Assembly (NCBI GenBank): GCA_017546885.1
Contig: JAFYRQ010000022.1
Span: forward strand, 1 to 10,482
DNA length: 10,482 nucleotides
DNA from: Alphaproteobacteria bacterium
Lineage (GTDB): Bacteria; Pseudomonadota; Alphaproteobacteria; RF32; CAG-239
Reading direction: 5' to 3'
Part shown: in pieces, positions 1-7,518 of the stretch
How positions within the stretch are numbered: the first letter of the stretch is position 1
How the letters are laid out: each line of letters begins with the position of its first letter
Made by a program: the position numbers and the translations under genes
Notes under the pieces: model-generated
The model's input: only the letters and a program-made list of their open reading frames with translations
What the model was told of the DNA's origin: nothing
Database searches by the model: none

Positions 1-1150
1 AACGAGCATAATTACCGATGAAATCGCTGGTTATATCTCCGACCATTGCCACTGTTGAATATTCAGCATAGTTATAAATCGCACCACCATAGGTAAAATT
101 CGAACCGCTAGCATAGTTACCGATAAAGTCGCCAGTTATATTGCCTATGGTTGCCGTTGAACTTGAGCTATAAGCATAATTACAAATCGCACCACCATTG
201 ACAGAAGATGAACCACTAGCATAGTTCCCGATAAAGTTTCCGGTTATATTGCCGATGGTCGCGGTTGAATTTGAGCTATAGGTATAGTTGTAAATCGCAC
301 CACCATTAGCATAGGTACCTTTGACATAGTTACCTATAAAATCTCCGGTTATATTGCCGATGGTTGAGGTTGAATTTGAGCTATAAGTATAGTTGTAAAT
401 CGCACCACCATTAGCAGAAAATGAAGCACTAGCATGGTTTCCAATAAAGTCGCCGGTTATATTGCCAGTAGTGCCATCATTATAAATAGCACCACCATAG
501 GTAAAAACATAAGCTTTATTACTATAGCGTCCACTAACTGTTACCTCTATTGAGTTACCGATAAAATCTGCAATAATATTTCCTATCTCACCTTGGTTAG
601 AAATTGCTCCACCATATACATAGAGATATCGATAATTGTTGGTATTGTTTTCAAGATTTGCTCTTACGTTATTGTTTAGAAATACTTTTTTATCTATATT
701 TCCATAATTATTACCGGAAACATTATTTATTGCAGCTCCGACGTACTTATAGGTATATGTGTCAGTCGGATCAACTACGGATATATTTTCGGATTCTGTT
801 ATTGTTTCGTATCCAGTAGGAACAGTATAAGCATATTGAAAATATTTTGTTTGATTGTTAGGCAAATTTACCGCCACAACATTGCTCTCGTCTTTTTTGG
901 TTTCATCTACTTCTAACCAAGAAATATTTGAACTTGTAGATATTTTATCTTTGTCAATGTCTATTTTATAATATTTCGTAGTTAAGTTGCTGTCTGCATC
1001 GGCTTCTTGCACAGTAAAGTTATAATCTGTTGAGGTGCCTTCACTATACGATATAAAACTATCGTCTAAAGTCGGCTCAAGTGTTACAGCCATTGCTGAA
1101 GTTGATAAAAATGTTGTGGCTAAAAGAACATTTAACGGAGTGATTTTCAT
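1..1150 (-). CDS. Pmp-like beta-helix adhesin/autotransporter passenger, partial (C-terminus off the left edge)
   Basis: An uninterrupted reading frame runs from ATG at 1150 to the left edge, giving 383 visible codons. AAAGG at 1161-1165 is a suitable ribosome binding site. Residues 1-21 form a Sec signal peptide ending STSAMA, with cleavage expected after A21. Residues 22 to about 175 are a non-repetitive, Asn/Thr/Ser-rich region. From residue about 180 onward, GGAI(Y/S/C)N occurs six times alternating with FIGN six times, plus one earlier FLNN. The GGAI/FxxN pair is the hallmark of the chlamydial Pmp repeat (PF02415), which builds a right-handed beta-helix passenger exported by a C-terminal barrel. 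That barrel, if present, lies outside the window, so autotransporter secretion is inferred; an adhesive surface role is also inferred. The upstream cyclophilin terminator makes this a separate transcription unit. A possible but weak promoter is TATAAA (1189-1194) with TTGCAA (1210-1215), 15 bases apart. Confidence 0.85.
   Translation of the reverse strand, partial: MKITPLNVLLATTFLSTSAMAVTLEPTLDDSFISYSEGTSTDYNFTVQEADADSNLTTKYYKIDIDKDKISTSSNISWLEVDETKKDESNVVAVNLPNNQTKYFQYAYTVPTGYETITESENISVVDPTDTYTYKYVGAAINNVSGNNYGNIDKKVFLNNNVRANLENNTNNYRYLYVYGGAISNQGEIGNIIADFIGNSIEVTVSGRYSNKAYVFTYGGAIYNDGTTGNITGDFIGNHASASFSANGGAIYNYTYSSNSTSTIGNITGDFIGNYVKGTYANGGAIYNYTYSSNSTATIGNITGNFIGNYASGSSSVNGGAICNYAYSSSSTATIGNITGDFIGNYASGSNFTYGGAIYNYAEYSTVAMVGDITSDFIGNYAR
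14..625 (-). repeat. Tandem protein-coding repeats, 35-39 codons each, FIGN...GGAIYN type
   Basis: Six in-frame repeat units lie in the adhesin gene. On the plus strand their anchor (the complement of the FIGN codons) begins at about 14, 119, 227, 332, 440 and 557, giving spacings of 105, 108, 105, 108 and 117 bases, all multiples of three. The core reads GNITGDFIGN, then a variable 5-15 residues, then GGAIYNY. The units at 119-440 are the most alike and share a Ser/Thr-rich YSSxST linker. The 557 unit is the most diverged (IIADFIGN). The near-identity of the central units suggests recent duplication or recombination. Confidence 0.9.
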
Positions 1151-1215
1151 AATAACAATTCCTTTATTGATTATAAATATATCTTGAGTTTATAACTTTT
1201 ATATTTGTATTGCAA

Positions 1216-1244
1216 CAAAAAACCGCCCTGTTTTCAGAGCGGTT
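1216..1244 (-). terminator. Rho-independent terminator of the cyclophilin operon
   Basis: AACCGC (1221-1226) pairs with GCGGTT (1239-1244). CTG (1228-1230) pairs with CAG (1235-1237) around a TTTT loop, with one C/A mismatch between the two helices. On the minus strand the stem is followed at once by a run of T residues (plus-strand A run 1217-1222). It lies 19 bases past the cyclophilin stop, as expected for the end of the 4981-1263 operon. Confidence 0.85.
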
Positions 1245-1262
1245 TGATGAAAGTTATAAACG

Positions 1263-1868
1263 CTATAAATCGGCAATTACATCTATTGATATAATTTCAT
1301 CGGGATTATGCACCATACCGTTTGCACCACCGCCTCGTTTTATCATATCAACATATTCCATACCTGAAGTTACTTCACCCCACACGGTATATTGCCCGTT
1401 CAACCACGGAGCATCGGCAAAACAGATAAAAAATTGACTGTCACCACTGTTCGGATCCATAGCTCTTGCCATAGAAACAGTACCACGCAAATGCGGACGT
1501 TTATTAAATTCGGCTTTCAATTTTTTACCGCTTCCGCCAGTTCCTGTTCCTAAAGGGCAACCTGTTTGCGCCATAAAACCTTCAATAACACGATGAAATT
1601 TTAAGCCGTTATAAAAACCTTCTCTGACTAATTCTTTAATGCGTGCAACATGGTTCGGAGCATCGTCAGGATACATTTCAATCACAACATCTCCGTCTTT
1701 AACCTTTAACAACAAAGAATTTTCGGCATCTTTAACATTATATTTTGCCTTTTCTTTTTTGGCTCTGGTTTCGCTTTGTGTGAGTTTTTTGGTATCTGCT
1801 CCGCCTAACTCTTTTGTATCCGGTTTTTCTAATTTAGCTGTTTTTTTATCATCCAGTAATTCGGCCAT
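1263..1868 (-). CDS. Cyclophilin-type peptidyl-prolyl cis-trans isomerase
   Basis: This 201-residue protein catalyses cis-trans isomerisation of X-Pro peptide bonds. The cyclophilin domain spans about residues 50-201 and has the family blocks FHRVIEGFMAQTG (91-103), RGTVSMARA (128-136), NSGDSQFFI (140-148) and WLNGQYTVWGEV (155-166). By alignment from memory with human CypA, the catalytic Arg is R93, and F98, M99, Q101, F147 and W155 fill the other pocket positions. CypA His126 is replaced by Tyr160, as is common in bacteria. There is no signal peptide, so it should be cytoplasmic. Residues 1-49 are a Lys/Asp/Glu-rich extension absent from minimal bacterial cyclophilins and probably flexible. 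AGGAG at 1876-1880 sits seven bases before the ATG. It lies 45 bases after the ATP-grasp gene with no terminator between, so it is probably the last gene of that operon. Confidence 0.95.
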   Translation of the reverse strand: MAELLDDKKTAKLEKPDTKELGGADTKKLTQSETRAKKEKAKYNVKDAENSLLLKVKDGDVVIEMYPDDAPNHVARIKELVREGFYNGLKFHRVIEGFMAQTGCPLGTGTGGSGKKLKAEFNKRPHLRGTVSMARAMDPNSGDSQFFICFADAPWLNGQYTVWGEVTSGMEYVDMIKRGGGANGMVHNPDEIISIDVIADL

Positions 1869-1913
1869 ATTTCATCTCCTTAAAAATTAACTGCTTTATA
1901 TATAGGTAATGTT

Positions 1914-2873
1914 TTAGTCTTTCGCAACACCTAACACATAATCCAAACGTTGTTGCGGATTTAAGCCTTTGGGATAATTATTTTTTATGTCTTCTAAAAT
2001 ATTTCGCAAACCGCGATTATTAGCAATTTGAATTGCCAGACCGGGGCGGGCATTCAGCTCCAACATCATCGGACCTCTAAATTTATCCAAAACGATGTCT
2101 GCACCTAAATATCCCAATCCGGTCATTTCATAACCTTTAACCGCAATCTCTAAATGCTCTCGCCAAAACGGAACTTTTAACTCCATCAAATCCGCTTTTG
2201 TGTCAGGATGAATTGCTATCGGCAAATTGTGTGAAACAGCTGAAATTGCTTGTCCGGTTCGCACATCAATCCCTACTCCCACCGCACCTTGGTGCAAATT
2301 TGCTCGACCGCCCGATTCTTTTGTAGCCAAGCGCATCATTGCCAAAGCCGGAAAACCTTGATATACAATAACTCGCACATCAGGAATACCTTGATAACTG
2401 AAATCTTGAAACTGATTGGAAAAGTGCACCATTTCTTCAATCAAAGCAATGTCATATTTTCCGCCTAAACTGTAAAGTCCGCTCAAAATATTGGAAATAT
2501 GCTGATACACCTCGTTATAAGTTAAAACTTTTTCAGAAGCGGTAACAAAATTTTTGGCATCATATTGCTTGATAACCAAAACACCTTTTCCACCGGAGCC
2601 GTGAGCCGGTTTAATTACAAATTCTTTATAGTCTTTTACCAAATCCAAAAATTTATCAACTTCGTTTTGAACCTCCACTATTCCGATAAGACGAGGAGTA
2701 TTAATCCCAACTTCATTAGCTAACTTTTTGGTTTGAACCTTATCATCAACCAAAGGATATAACCGACGTTTGTTGCTCTTTGCAATAATATCATAATTGC
2801 GAGCATTCATACCTAAAACACCGGCAGCCTTAAGTTGTGAAGGAGTAGCAAAATTTTTAAACCATCCGAACAT
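1914..2873 (-). CDS. RimK-related ATP-grasp ligase (alpha-L-glutamate ligase-like protein)
   Basis: This 319-residue soluble protein belongs to the RimK-related ATP-grasp family, which joins an amino acid to an acceptor carboxylate through an acyl-phosphate. The start has GVLGMNARN (18-26) and YPLVDDK (39-45). The ATP-binding glycine loop is KPAHGSGGKG (88-97). DVRVIV (165-170) and RANLHQGAVGVGID (190-203) match the family core. LELNARPGL (271-279) carries the metal and ATP ligands E272 and N274. The catalytic blocks look complete, so it should be active, but substrate and product are unknown. The start codon overlaps the stop of the upstream membrane-protein gene by one base (TAATG, 2875-2871), with AAGGA at about 2879-2883, suggesting translational coupling. 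Its partners place the reaction near the inner membrane, but the substrate cannot be read from sequence. Confidence 0.9.
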   Translation of the reverse strand: MFGWFKNFATPSQLKAAGVLGMNARNYDIIAKSNKRRLYPLVDDKVQTKKLANEVGINTPRLIGIVEVQNEVDKFLDLVKDYKEFVIKPAHGSGGKGVLVIKQYDAKNFVTASEKVLTYNEVYQHISNILSGLYSLGGKYDIALIEEMVHFSNQFQDFSYQGIPDVRVIVYQGFPALAMMRLATKESGGRANLHQGAVGVGIDVRTGQAISAVSHNLPIAIHPDTKADLMELKVPFWREHLEIAVKGYEMTGLGYLGADIVLDKFRGPMMLELNARPGLAIQIANNRGLRNILEDIKNNYPKGLNPQQRLDYVLGVAKD

Positions 2874-4405
2874 TATTTTTCCTTTTTAGCTAAAGGTGCA
2901 AAACGAGTTAATTCGGTTATACGATATCCGGTATATGTACCAAGCAACATTACAATAAATAAAATCACTAAATTCAGTTCGTTAAATGCAAACATGATAT
3001 GACGGATTGTATCATTTACAATAACGAAATAAGTTACAATCGCAGCCAACACGCTGTTTACAATTTCTCTCAACGCATTTCTTGCTCCGTCTTCTTCCCA
3101 AGTTATTGAAGCTCGCTCAATTATCCATGCGGTAATAATAATCGGGAAGAACAAAGCAGAAGAAGCTATCGGTAATTGCCAATTATAACCGATAATCGCC
3201 AAAATTTGCATTATGATAATAACAAAAATTACCACCGCTGAAATTCTCGGCACTAACAATAAATTCAATCGTGACAAAAGAGCTCTTATTAAAATTCCGA
3301 TACCGATAATAATGGCAAAACAAGCTAAACCATAAACAAAACCTGTTTCTACCAAAGACATCGCAATCAACATCGGAGTAAATGTACCCATTGTAGAAAT
3401 ACCGATGACATTACGCATCAAAACCACTACCAAAATAGCTAACGGAAATATCATCAACCACTTCAAAGCATTTTGCTGATTAAGAGGTAAATTATAAATA
3501 GAATAGCCGAAACGACCTTCCTGATTTGCCAATTTTGCACGGTGGCCGGCCATTTTATATGAGGTACTTAAGGACTTCATTACCGAATATTTTATAACAG
3601 AATCTTCTCCTCCGACCACATCAACCAACGGACGATTGCCCCTTTGAAAAATGATAAAATCACCGGGCAAACCTTTTTTACCGGTATGAAGATTATATAT
3701 TTTCCACATATTGTCCATATATGCCTCTATCATCACATCAGGCATAAATGTCTTTTTATCTTCTTGAAGTTTTATACCTCGAACCATGCGAGCAGAAATA
3801 TTCTTTAAGGCCAACAAATCAACAATCGCCTGAGCAGTCTCTTTATCACTGCGACGTTCAGGCATAAAAGAACGCACGGTTTCATCGGGAGGAGTTTGAT
3901 TTAACAATTTTATAACCTGACAAACCTCGTCCCCGTCTATACCTTTAGCGGTTTCCAAAATTTGGTGCGCTACACTCAAAGACTGCTCATCTAATATCGG
4001 TTTAACAATTTTTTCCGGTTTAGGCGCAGGTGTTTTTCCTCTGCTCTCTACATTATCGTATAACAAAACACGATAATACACATCTTGCATTTTACTGCGA
4101 GGTTTAGAAGTCAAAATAACTTTTTCTTCTTGCATATCTATATCATATTTAGGAGCAACGACATCTTCATCCAAAACCTTAAAACCTTTAGAAGCCGATG
4201 GTCTGGCTATTGATACTTTTATGGGTGTTCCGGTAGGCTTAAAGGCAACATGAGCTTCTATTGTCCATACCGCTGTTTTTTGTTTCGGAGTCCAACTAAA
4301 CCCCCAATATTCGATTTTATAATAAATACTGTAAGCGGCAAAAAGCACCGAAGCAAAAAGCCCGATGCCCAATAACATTCTAACTGATTTAAGTTTTTGT
4401 AACAT
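2873..4405 (-). CDS. Inactive transglutaminase-like domain fused to seven transmembrane helices (UUP1-type membrane protein)
   Basis: This 510-residue inner-membrane protein has one N-terminal helix (about 11-29). A large periplasmic part (about 30-312) follows, then seven hydrophobic segments near 316-331, 337-352, 355-376, 385-407, 412-430, 446-464 and 476-497. This architecture matches the families named inactive transglutaminase fused to seven TM helices (PF14400/PF14402). The transglutaminase-like core is visible around 186-245 (SDKETAQAIVDLL, then ISARMVRGI, then WKIYNLHTG). The Cys expected at the start of the helix and the His of the usual HAW motif are missing, so it probably binds rather than processes a substrate. 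The operon order with a DTG protease-like lipoprotein before it and an ATP-grasp ligase after it is a recurring proteobacterial arrangement. AGGA at 4411-4414 precedes the ATG; the gap to the upstream gene is 12 bases. Confidence 0.9.
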   Translation of the reverse strand: MLQKLKSVRMLLGIGLFASVLFAAYSIYYKIEYWGFSWTPKQKTAVWTIEAHVAFKPTGTPIKVSIARPSASKGFKVLDEDVVAPKYDIDMQEEKVILTSKPRSKMQDVYYRVLLYDNVESRGKTPAPKPEKIVKPILDEQSLSVAHQILETAKGIDGDEVCQVIKLLNQTPPDETVRSFMPERRSDKETAQAIVDLLALKNISARMVRGIKLQEDKKTFMPDVMIEAYMDNMWKIYNLHTGKKGLPGDFIIFQRGNRPLVDVVGGEDSVIKYSVMKSLSTSYKMAGHRAKLANQEGRFGYSIYNLPLNQQNALKWLMIFPLAILVVVLMRNVIGISTMGTFTPMLIAMSLVETGFVYGLACFAIIIGIGILIRALLSRLNLLLVPRISAVVIFVIIIMQILAIIGYNWQLPIASSALFFPIIITAWIIERASITWEEDGARNALREIVNSVLAAIVTYFVIVNDTIRHIMFAFNELNLVILFIVMLLGTYTGYRITELTRFAPLAKKEK

Positions 4406-4417
4406 TAGTTTTCCTGA

Positions 4418-4981
4418 CTATTTTAGTGTATTACTTATTGCTGTATCTACAATCGCTCGACCGGTAATTATGTTGCGTCCGACCAAACCTTGATATTTGA
4501 ATTTATCTCTGTCCGAAAGGCTGAATTGAGCATTAATAATTTCTCCACCGAACTTTACCTGCATCAAAACCACTAACCTTTCTTCCCTGCCTTCTGAACG
4601 TTTTACTTTTTGATTGCGATATATTTTCTTTTCAAAATGATGTGTTTCATTATTTAATCTGTTTATCAAATCAAAAGAAACCCACTTTTCCCCGTCTCTT
4701 TCAAAATATTCTAAATTTTCAACATCAACGGCTGATGTTTCCGCTCCGGTATCAATACGAGCATTAAACGGGGTTTTCATGGGTAAGAAATATATCGGTT
4801 CAATCGCTCCGATAACTCCCAGTTTATGAGTTTTAGTCTTAATCGGTTCGACTTTTTTAGGTTCTTCTCGTTTAATTTCAACTCCCGGAACAATCGCGGG
4901 ACGAACTTCTTTGTTTGCGCACGCACACATCAAAACTGTGGCAAGAGTAATCAGTATAGTTTTTGTAAAAATATTATTCAT
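4418..4981 (-). CDS. Retropepsin-like lipoprotein of the PF05618 (putative ATP-dependent zinc protease/RimB-like) family
   Basis: This 187-residue protein is the first gene of the operon. The N-terminus has a charged start, a hydrophobic core (about 8-18) and the lipobox-like MCAC, so C21 is the likely lipidated residue. The +2 residue is Ala, which would favour the outer membrane under the Lol rule. After a Lys/Glu-rich linker (about 36-52) comes the PF05618 core. It includes ARIDTGAETSAV (74-85), with the D77-T78-G79 signature of retropepsin-like aspartic proteases, and YQGLVGRNIITGRAIVDT (163-180) as the usual C-terminal block. The family name ATP-dependent zinc protease is historical; the visible motif is an aspartic-protease one. 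Pairing of a PF05618 protein with a RimK-type ligase is known from the Pseudomonas rimABK operon, so the two may act on the same substrate. The ribosome binding site is weak (GAAGA). Confidence 0.85.
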   Translation of the reverse strand: MNNIFTKTILITLATVLMCACANKEVRPAIVPGVEIKREEPKKVEPIKTKTHKLGVIGAIEPIYFLPMKTPFNARIDTGAETSAVDVENLEYFERDGEKWVSFDLINRLNNETHHFEKKIYRNQKVKRSEGREERLVVLMQVKFGGEIINAQFSLSDRDKFKYQGLVGRNIITGRAIVDTAISNTLK

Positions 4982-5018
4982 CTTTTATCTTCAAAAAAAT
5001 AAAAACCGTTGTTAATGC

Positions 5019-5048
5019 AATTTACTTCCAAACACTAAAATTTGTAAA
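5019..5048 (-). promoter_or_regulatory. Possible promoter of the 4981-1263 operon
   Basis: On the minus strand, TTTACA (5043-5048) is followed after 18 bases by TAAATT (5019-5024). The -35 matches five of six consensus bases and the -10 only four of six. The position, about 40 bases upstream of the first ATG, is suitable. The surrounding DNA is very AT-rich, so chance matches are likely. Confidence 0.35.
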
Positions 5049-5079
5049 GAAAAAAAGCATTTTTTATCAAAATTTTTTA

Positions 5080-5108
5080 ATGACATAACAATCATTTTGG
5101 TATATAAT
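5080..5108 (+). promoter_or_regulatory. Sigma-70-type promoter of the secreted hydrolase gene
   Basis: ATGACA (5080-5085, five of six to TTGACA) is followed by a 17-base spacer and a perfect TATAAT (5103-5108). Transcription would start near 5115, leaving a leader of about 20 bases that contains the AGGGGG ribosome binding site (5128-5133). Spacing and position are ideal. Confidence 0.75.
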
Positions 5109-5137
5109 TCGCCCGTAAGTAAGAATTAGGGGGAATG

Positions 5138-6262
5138 ATGAACAAAAAAAATCAGAAAACAGCCGCCCTCGTGCGTCTCAATAAATTAAAATATTACGTT
5201 AAACGCTATGGAATAATCAAAGCCGGAAGCAAGATTTTGCTACCTACCGTTGCATCTGTGGCGCTTAATATTTCTAACGTTCAGGCACAAACTCCTAATG
5301 CTTTTCAATCTGATTACATTCCCGATAATACCGAAATGTTAGCTCATAACATAATGCATGACCAACCTTCTGACGATTTGTTAGCCTATGAAAGAAAGGT
5401 TGTCTTTAACATAAATGCCGAAGTTGAAAGAAGAGCTGACTGGTTCATATCAAAGTTTTTAGAGTCTGCCAAACATCATTTGGAAGCTCTCCAAAGTTGC
5501 GGAAACAAAACAAAATATGTAAAAGAAAACTTTTTTGATGTGGTTTCTCCGGTACGAGGTCTTCCGGGAACTACCCCGTATTGCATTACCGCCTTAAACA
5601 GAGCATTGATGGATGCAAATTCTTATGGCGGAGATTTGTCTCACGTCTTACCCGATCCTAACAGTTCAGAATGTCGTTATGCTAACGGCTGCAATGCTTT
5701 TGCCGAATATTTACGACAAAAAGGATATAAAGACTGCATGGAATCAGGTCGCATAAATTATAACAATCTTGAGCCTGGAGATATTATACTTACGGTCAGA
5801 AACAGTAACGGTGACCGACATGCCCGTCAATATTTGGGAAAAACCAACGGAAAACATTATTGCTTAAATTTTAACATCGATGGTATTCGTGAACTCAAAA
5901 ACTCGACGGCAATCGTTATTCATATGAAAAAATTAACCAAAAAAGCTATTATGCAAAATTTGGAAAGAGAAAATTTGATTAATGGTGACTGGGAAAACAT
6001 AGACACTATTTTACCGATTGAACAAGCCCGTCAAATCAAAAACTTTTTATCGGCAGGCATGGATATTCCTGCTCCCATTCAAGAAGTTAAACCGCATGAA
6101 ATCAGCCCTATGTTGTTAGCAAAAGCAGAAGAAAATGCTCAAATGCGAGAAACTTTCATCGATGATTTTACCGATAAAAACAGAAAGTCTCATAATATTG
6201 AAAAACATCCCCCTATGTTAGCTTCCGTAGATAATCGTCGTCGCACCAGAAACAGAGTCTAG
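5138..6262 (+). CDS. Secreted papain-fold (CHAP or NlpC/P60-like) cysteine hydrolase candidate
   Basis: Two adjacent ATGs exist (5135, 5138). The second is preferred because AGGGGG ends at 5133, only one base before the first. The 374-residue product has a long basic N-region, a hydrophobic stretch (about 29-46) and VQA/Q, giving likely Sec cleavage near residue 50. The middle has the layout of CHAP and NlpC/P60 amidases. TTPYCITALNRALM has C149 at the start of a helix, PGDIIL lies at 213-218, and GDRHARQYLG has H228, followed by a strand ending in Asn-rich CLNFN. C149 and H228 are the proposed catalytic pair. C179 and C185 may form a disulfide, or C185 could be the nucleophile instead. The C-terminal 110 residues are charged and unrecognised, ending in an Arg-rich tail. 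If active it would act on peptidoglycan or another peptide substrate outside the cytoplasm. It is monocistronic, with its own promoter. The fold assignment is from motifs only. Confidence 0.6.
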   Translation: MNKKNQKTAALVRLNKLKYYVKRYGIIKAGSKILLPTVASVALNISNVQAQTPNAFQSDYIPDNTEMLAHNIMHDQPSDDLLAYERKVVFNINAEVERRADWFISKFLESAKHHLEALQSCGNKTKYVKENFFDVVSPVRGLPGTTPYCITALNRALMDANSYGGDLSHVLPDPNSSECRYANGCNAFAEYLRQKGYKDCMESGRINYNNLEPGDIILTVRNSNGDRHARQYLGKTNGKHYCLNFNIDGIRELKNSTAIVIHMKKLTKKAIMQNLERENLINGDWENIDTILPIEQARQIKNFLSAGMDIPAPIQEVKPHEISPMLLAKAEENAQMRETFIDDFTDKNRKSHNIEKHPPMLASVDNRRRTRNRV

Positions 6263-6284
6263 TGCGACAACGTTATCACTTATA

Positions 6285-7493
6285 CTAGAAAAATAATGTT
6301 GCACGGAGCGACAATACCGTTCCGTAATCTGATTTTGAATTTTGTGCAGGATCAATATAAAACTGAATATCCGGAGTTATGGTTGCCCATTTTGAAATTC
6401 CCCATGCCCAATAGGCCTCGATAACTTTTTCGGATGAACTTGATAAATTGCTTCCGACAGCTTTTTCATCAACTTTGTTATATGCAAAAGCTAACCCTAT
6501 TTGATCAAGCGGATTTCTGTTTAACGGATTGTTATAAACTCCGCCTAACACCCATGACTGATTTATTTCCGCAGTATTTCCTGAAACTCCGTTAACTCGA
6601 CCGAAAATTGCAAATTTTTCACCGATATTTTGACTTATATTCAACGACCAACCGTTTGTTGTTTCCGGTTGCTCTTTAACTCCGGGTTGATTGTATAACA
6701 AAACCGAAATTTCGCTTTGTCCTAATTTTTTTATCGTCGGTGTATATGAAGCATAAGCAAAACTTGTAAAATGTTTATCTTTCAAATCATTAACTCGAAC
6801 ACTTATGGCTTCAACATTACTTGCATCTTGTCCGCCTAATACAAAACTCCACTCATCATTAGGTGTAATTTGAACATAAGTTCCCACACCTGCAGTCGGA
6901 TAAGTTGAGCTGGCATTTTGTGATAAGGCAAAATTTATAAAATTAACCTGTTGATTTGAGTCATAATCTGTTCCGTCAAAATTATAAATAGGAAATTGAC
7001 CAAGAGCAAGTGTAAGCCAATCAGCTTTACCTCCAAATTGATAAGTATAATAAAGTTCATCAAAAGAATTTGATTTTGTTGTATAATCATTAATTCCGCT
7101 GACTACACCGATATTATTACCGATTCGAGAAGCGGAAGAACCTCCGTAACGAACAATATTATACGCAAAATTCAATGTTCCGGTTCCGTATTCATTATTA
7201 AACGTAGTCCAACTGAAACTAGGATAAATCATGGTTTGCCATGCGGTTTTATCTCCGTTAGGAGCTCCTCTTTGTGGCATAAAAGAAACATCTACCGCAT
7301 AATTTAATCCGTAATCTTTATTCAATTTATTTTTAAATTCGGCATATTCATCACCAAAATCACTAAAAATCCAATTATGCCTTTCTTGTGCTGCTTCACC
7401 TCGTTTGACAGCACCTTTATTTGCTCCGGCATATACTGAAGACGATAACAGTACAAAACCGGACAATAGTAAAAATCCTAAAGTTTTCTTCAT
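6285..7493 (-). CDS. aaxA: OprB-family outer-membrane porin, AaxA-like
   Basis: This 402-residue protein has a clear signal peptide (hydrophobic 5-16, cleavage after VYA at residue 22). The mature part is rich in alternating beta-strand segments and aromatic residues and ends in LRATLFF, the terminal Phe typical of outer-membrane barrels. The OprB pattern is visible near the end: EAYWAWGISKWATITPDIQ, then FYIDPAQN. Most OprB proteins carry sugars. Chlamydial AaxA is an OprB-family porin that lets arginine in for the AaxBC system, and here the gene is divergent from aaxB and aaxC, so the AaxA role is inferred from context. It cannot be excluded that it is an unrelated carbohydrate porin next door. 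AGGGGA lies about six bases before the ATG. It converges on the hydrolase gene with only 22 bases between stops and no convincing terminator. Confidence 0.85.
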   Translation of the reverse strand: MKKTLGFLLLSGFVLLSSSVYAGANKGAVKRGEAAQERHNWIFSDFGDEYAEFKNKLNKDYGLNYAVDVSFMPQRGAPNGDKTAWQTMIYPSFSWTTFNNEYGTGTLNFAYNIVRYGGSSASRIGNNIGVVSGINDYTTKSNSFDELYYTYQFGGKADWLTLALGQFPIYNFDGTDYDSNQQVNFINFALSQNASSTYPTAGVGTYVQITPNDEWSFVLGGQDASNVEAISVRVNDLKDKHFTSFAYASYTPTIKKLGQSEISVLLYNQPGVKEQPETTNGWSLNISQNIGEKFAIFGRVNGVSGNTAEINQSWVLGGVYNNPLNRNPLDQIGLAFAYNKVDEKAVGSNLSSSSEKVIEAYWAWGISKWATITPDIQFYIDPAQNSKSDYGTVLSLRATLFF

Positions 7494-7518
7494 TTCAATT
7501 CCCCTAAAGTTATTTCAA

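Noticed and set aside
14..625. Regularly spaced repeats at about 105-117 bases that might be read as a CRISPR array or intergenic repeat.
   Set aside because: All spacings are multiples of three, the frame is open throughout and the repeats translate to FIGN/GGAI units, so they are protein-coding.
604..819. A 71-codon plus-strand open frame.
   Set aside because: It lies fully antisense to the adhesin frame, has an implausible Tyr/His/Leu-rich product and no ribosome binding site.
1170..1175. A perfect TATAAT on the minus strand upstream of the adhesin gene.
   Set aside because: Transcription would begin at about 1163, inside the ribosome binding site, and no -35 is found at the right distance.
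1639..1890. A plus-strand open frame antisense to the cyclophilin gene.
   Set aside because: The cyclophilin on the opposite strand is unmistakable, and this frame has no recognisable product or ribosome binding site.
6240..6268. A 7-bp hairpin (GTCGCAC/GTGCGAC) spanning the hydrolase stop codon between convergent genes, considered as a terminator.
   Set aside because: The loop is 15 bases and neither strand has a T run after it; at most a weak element.
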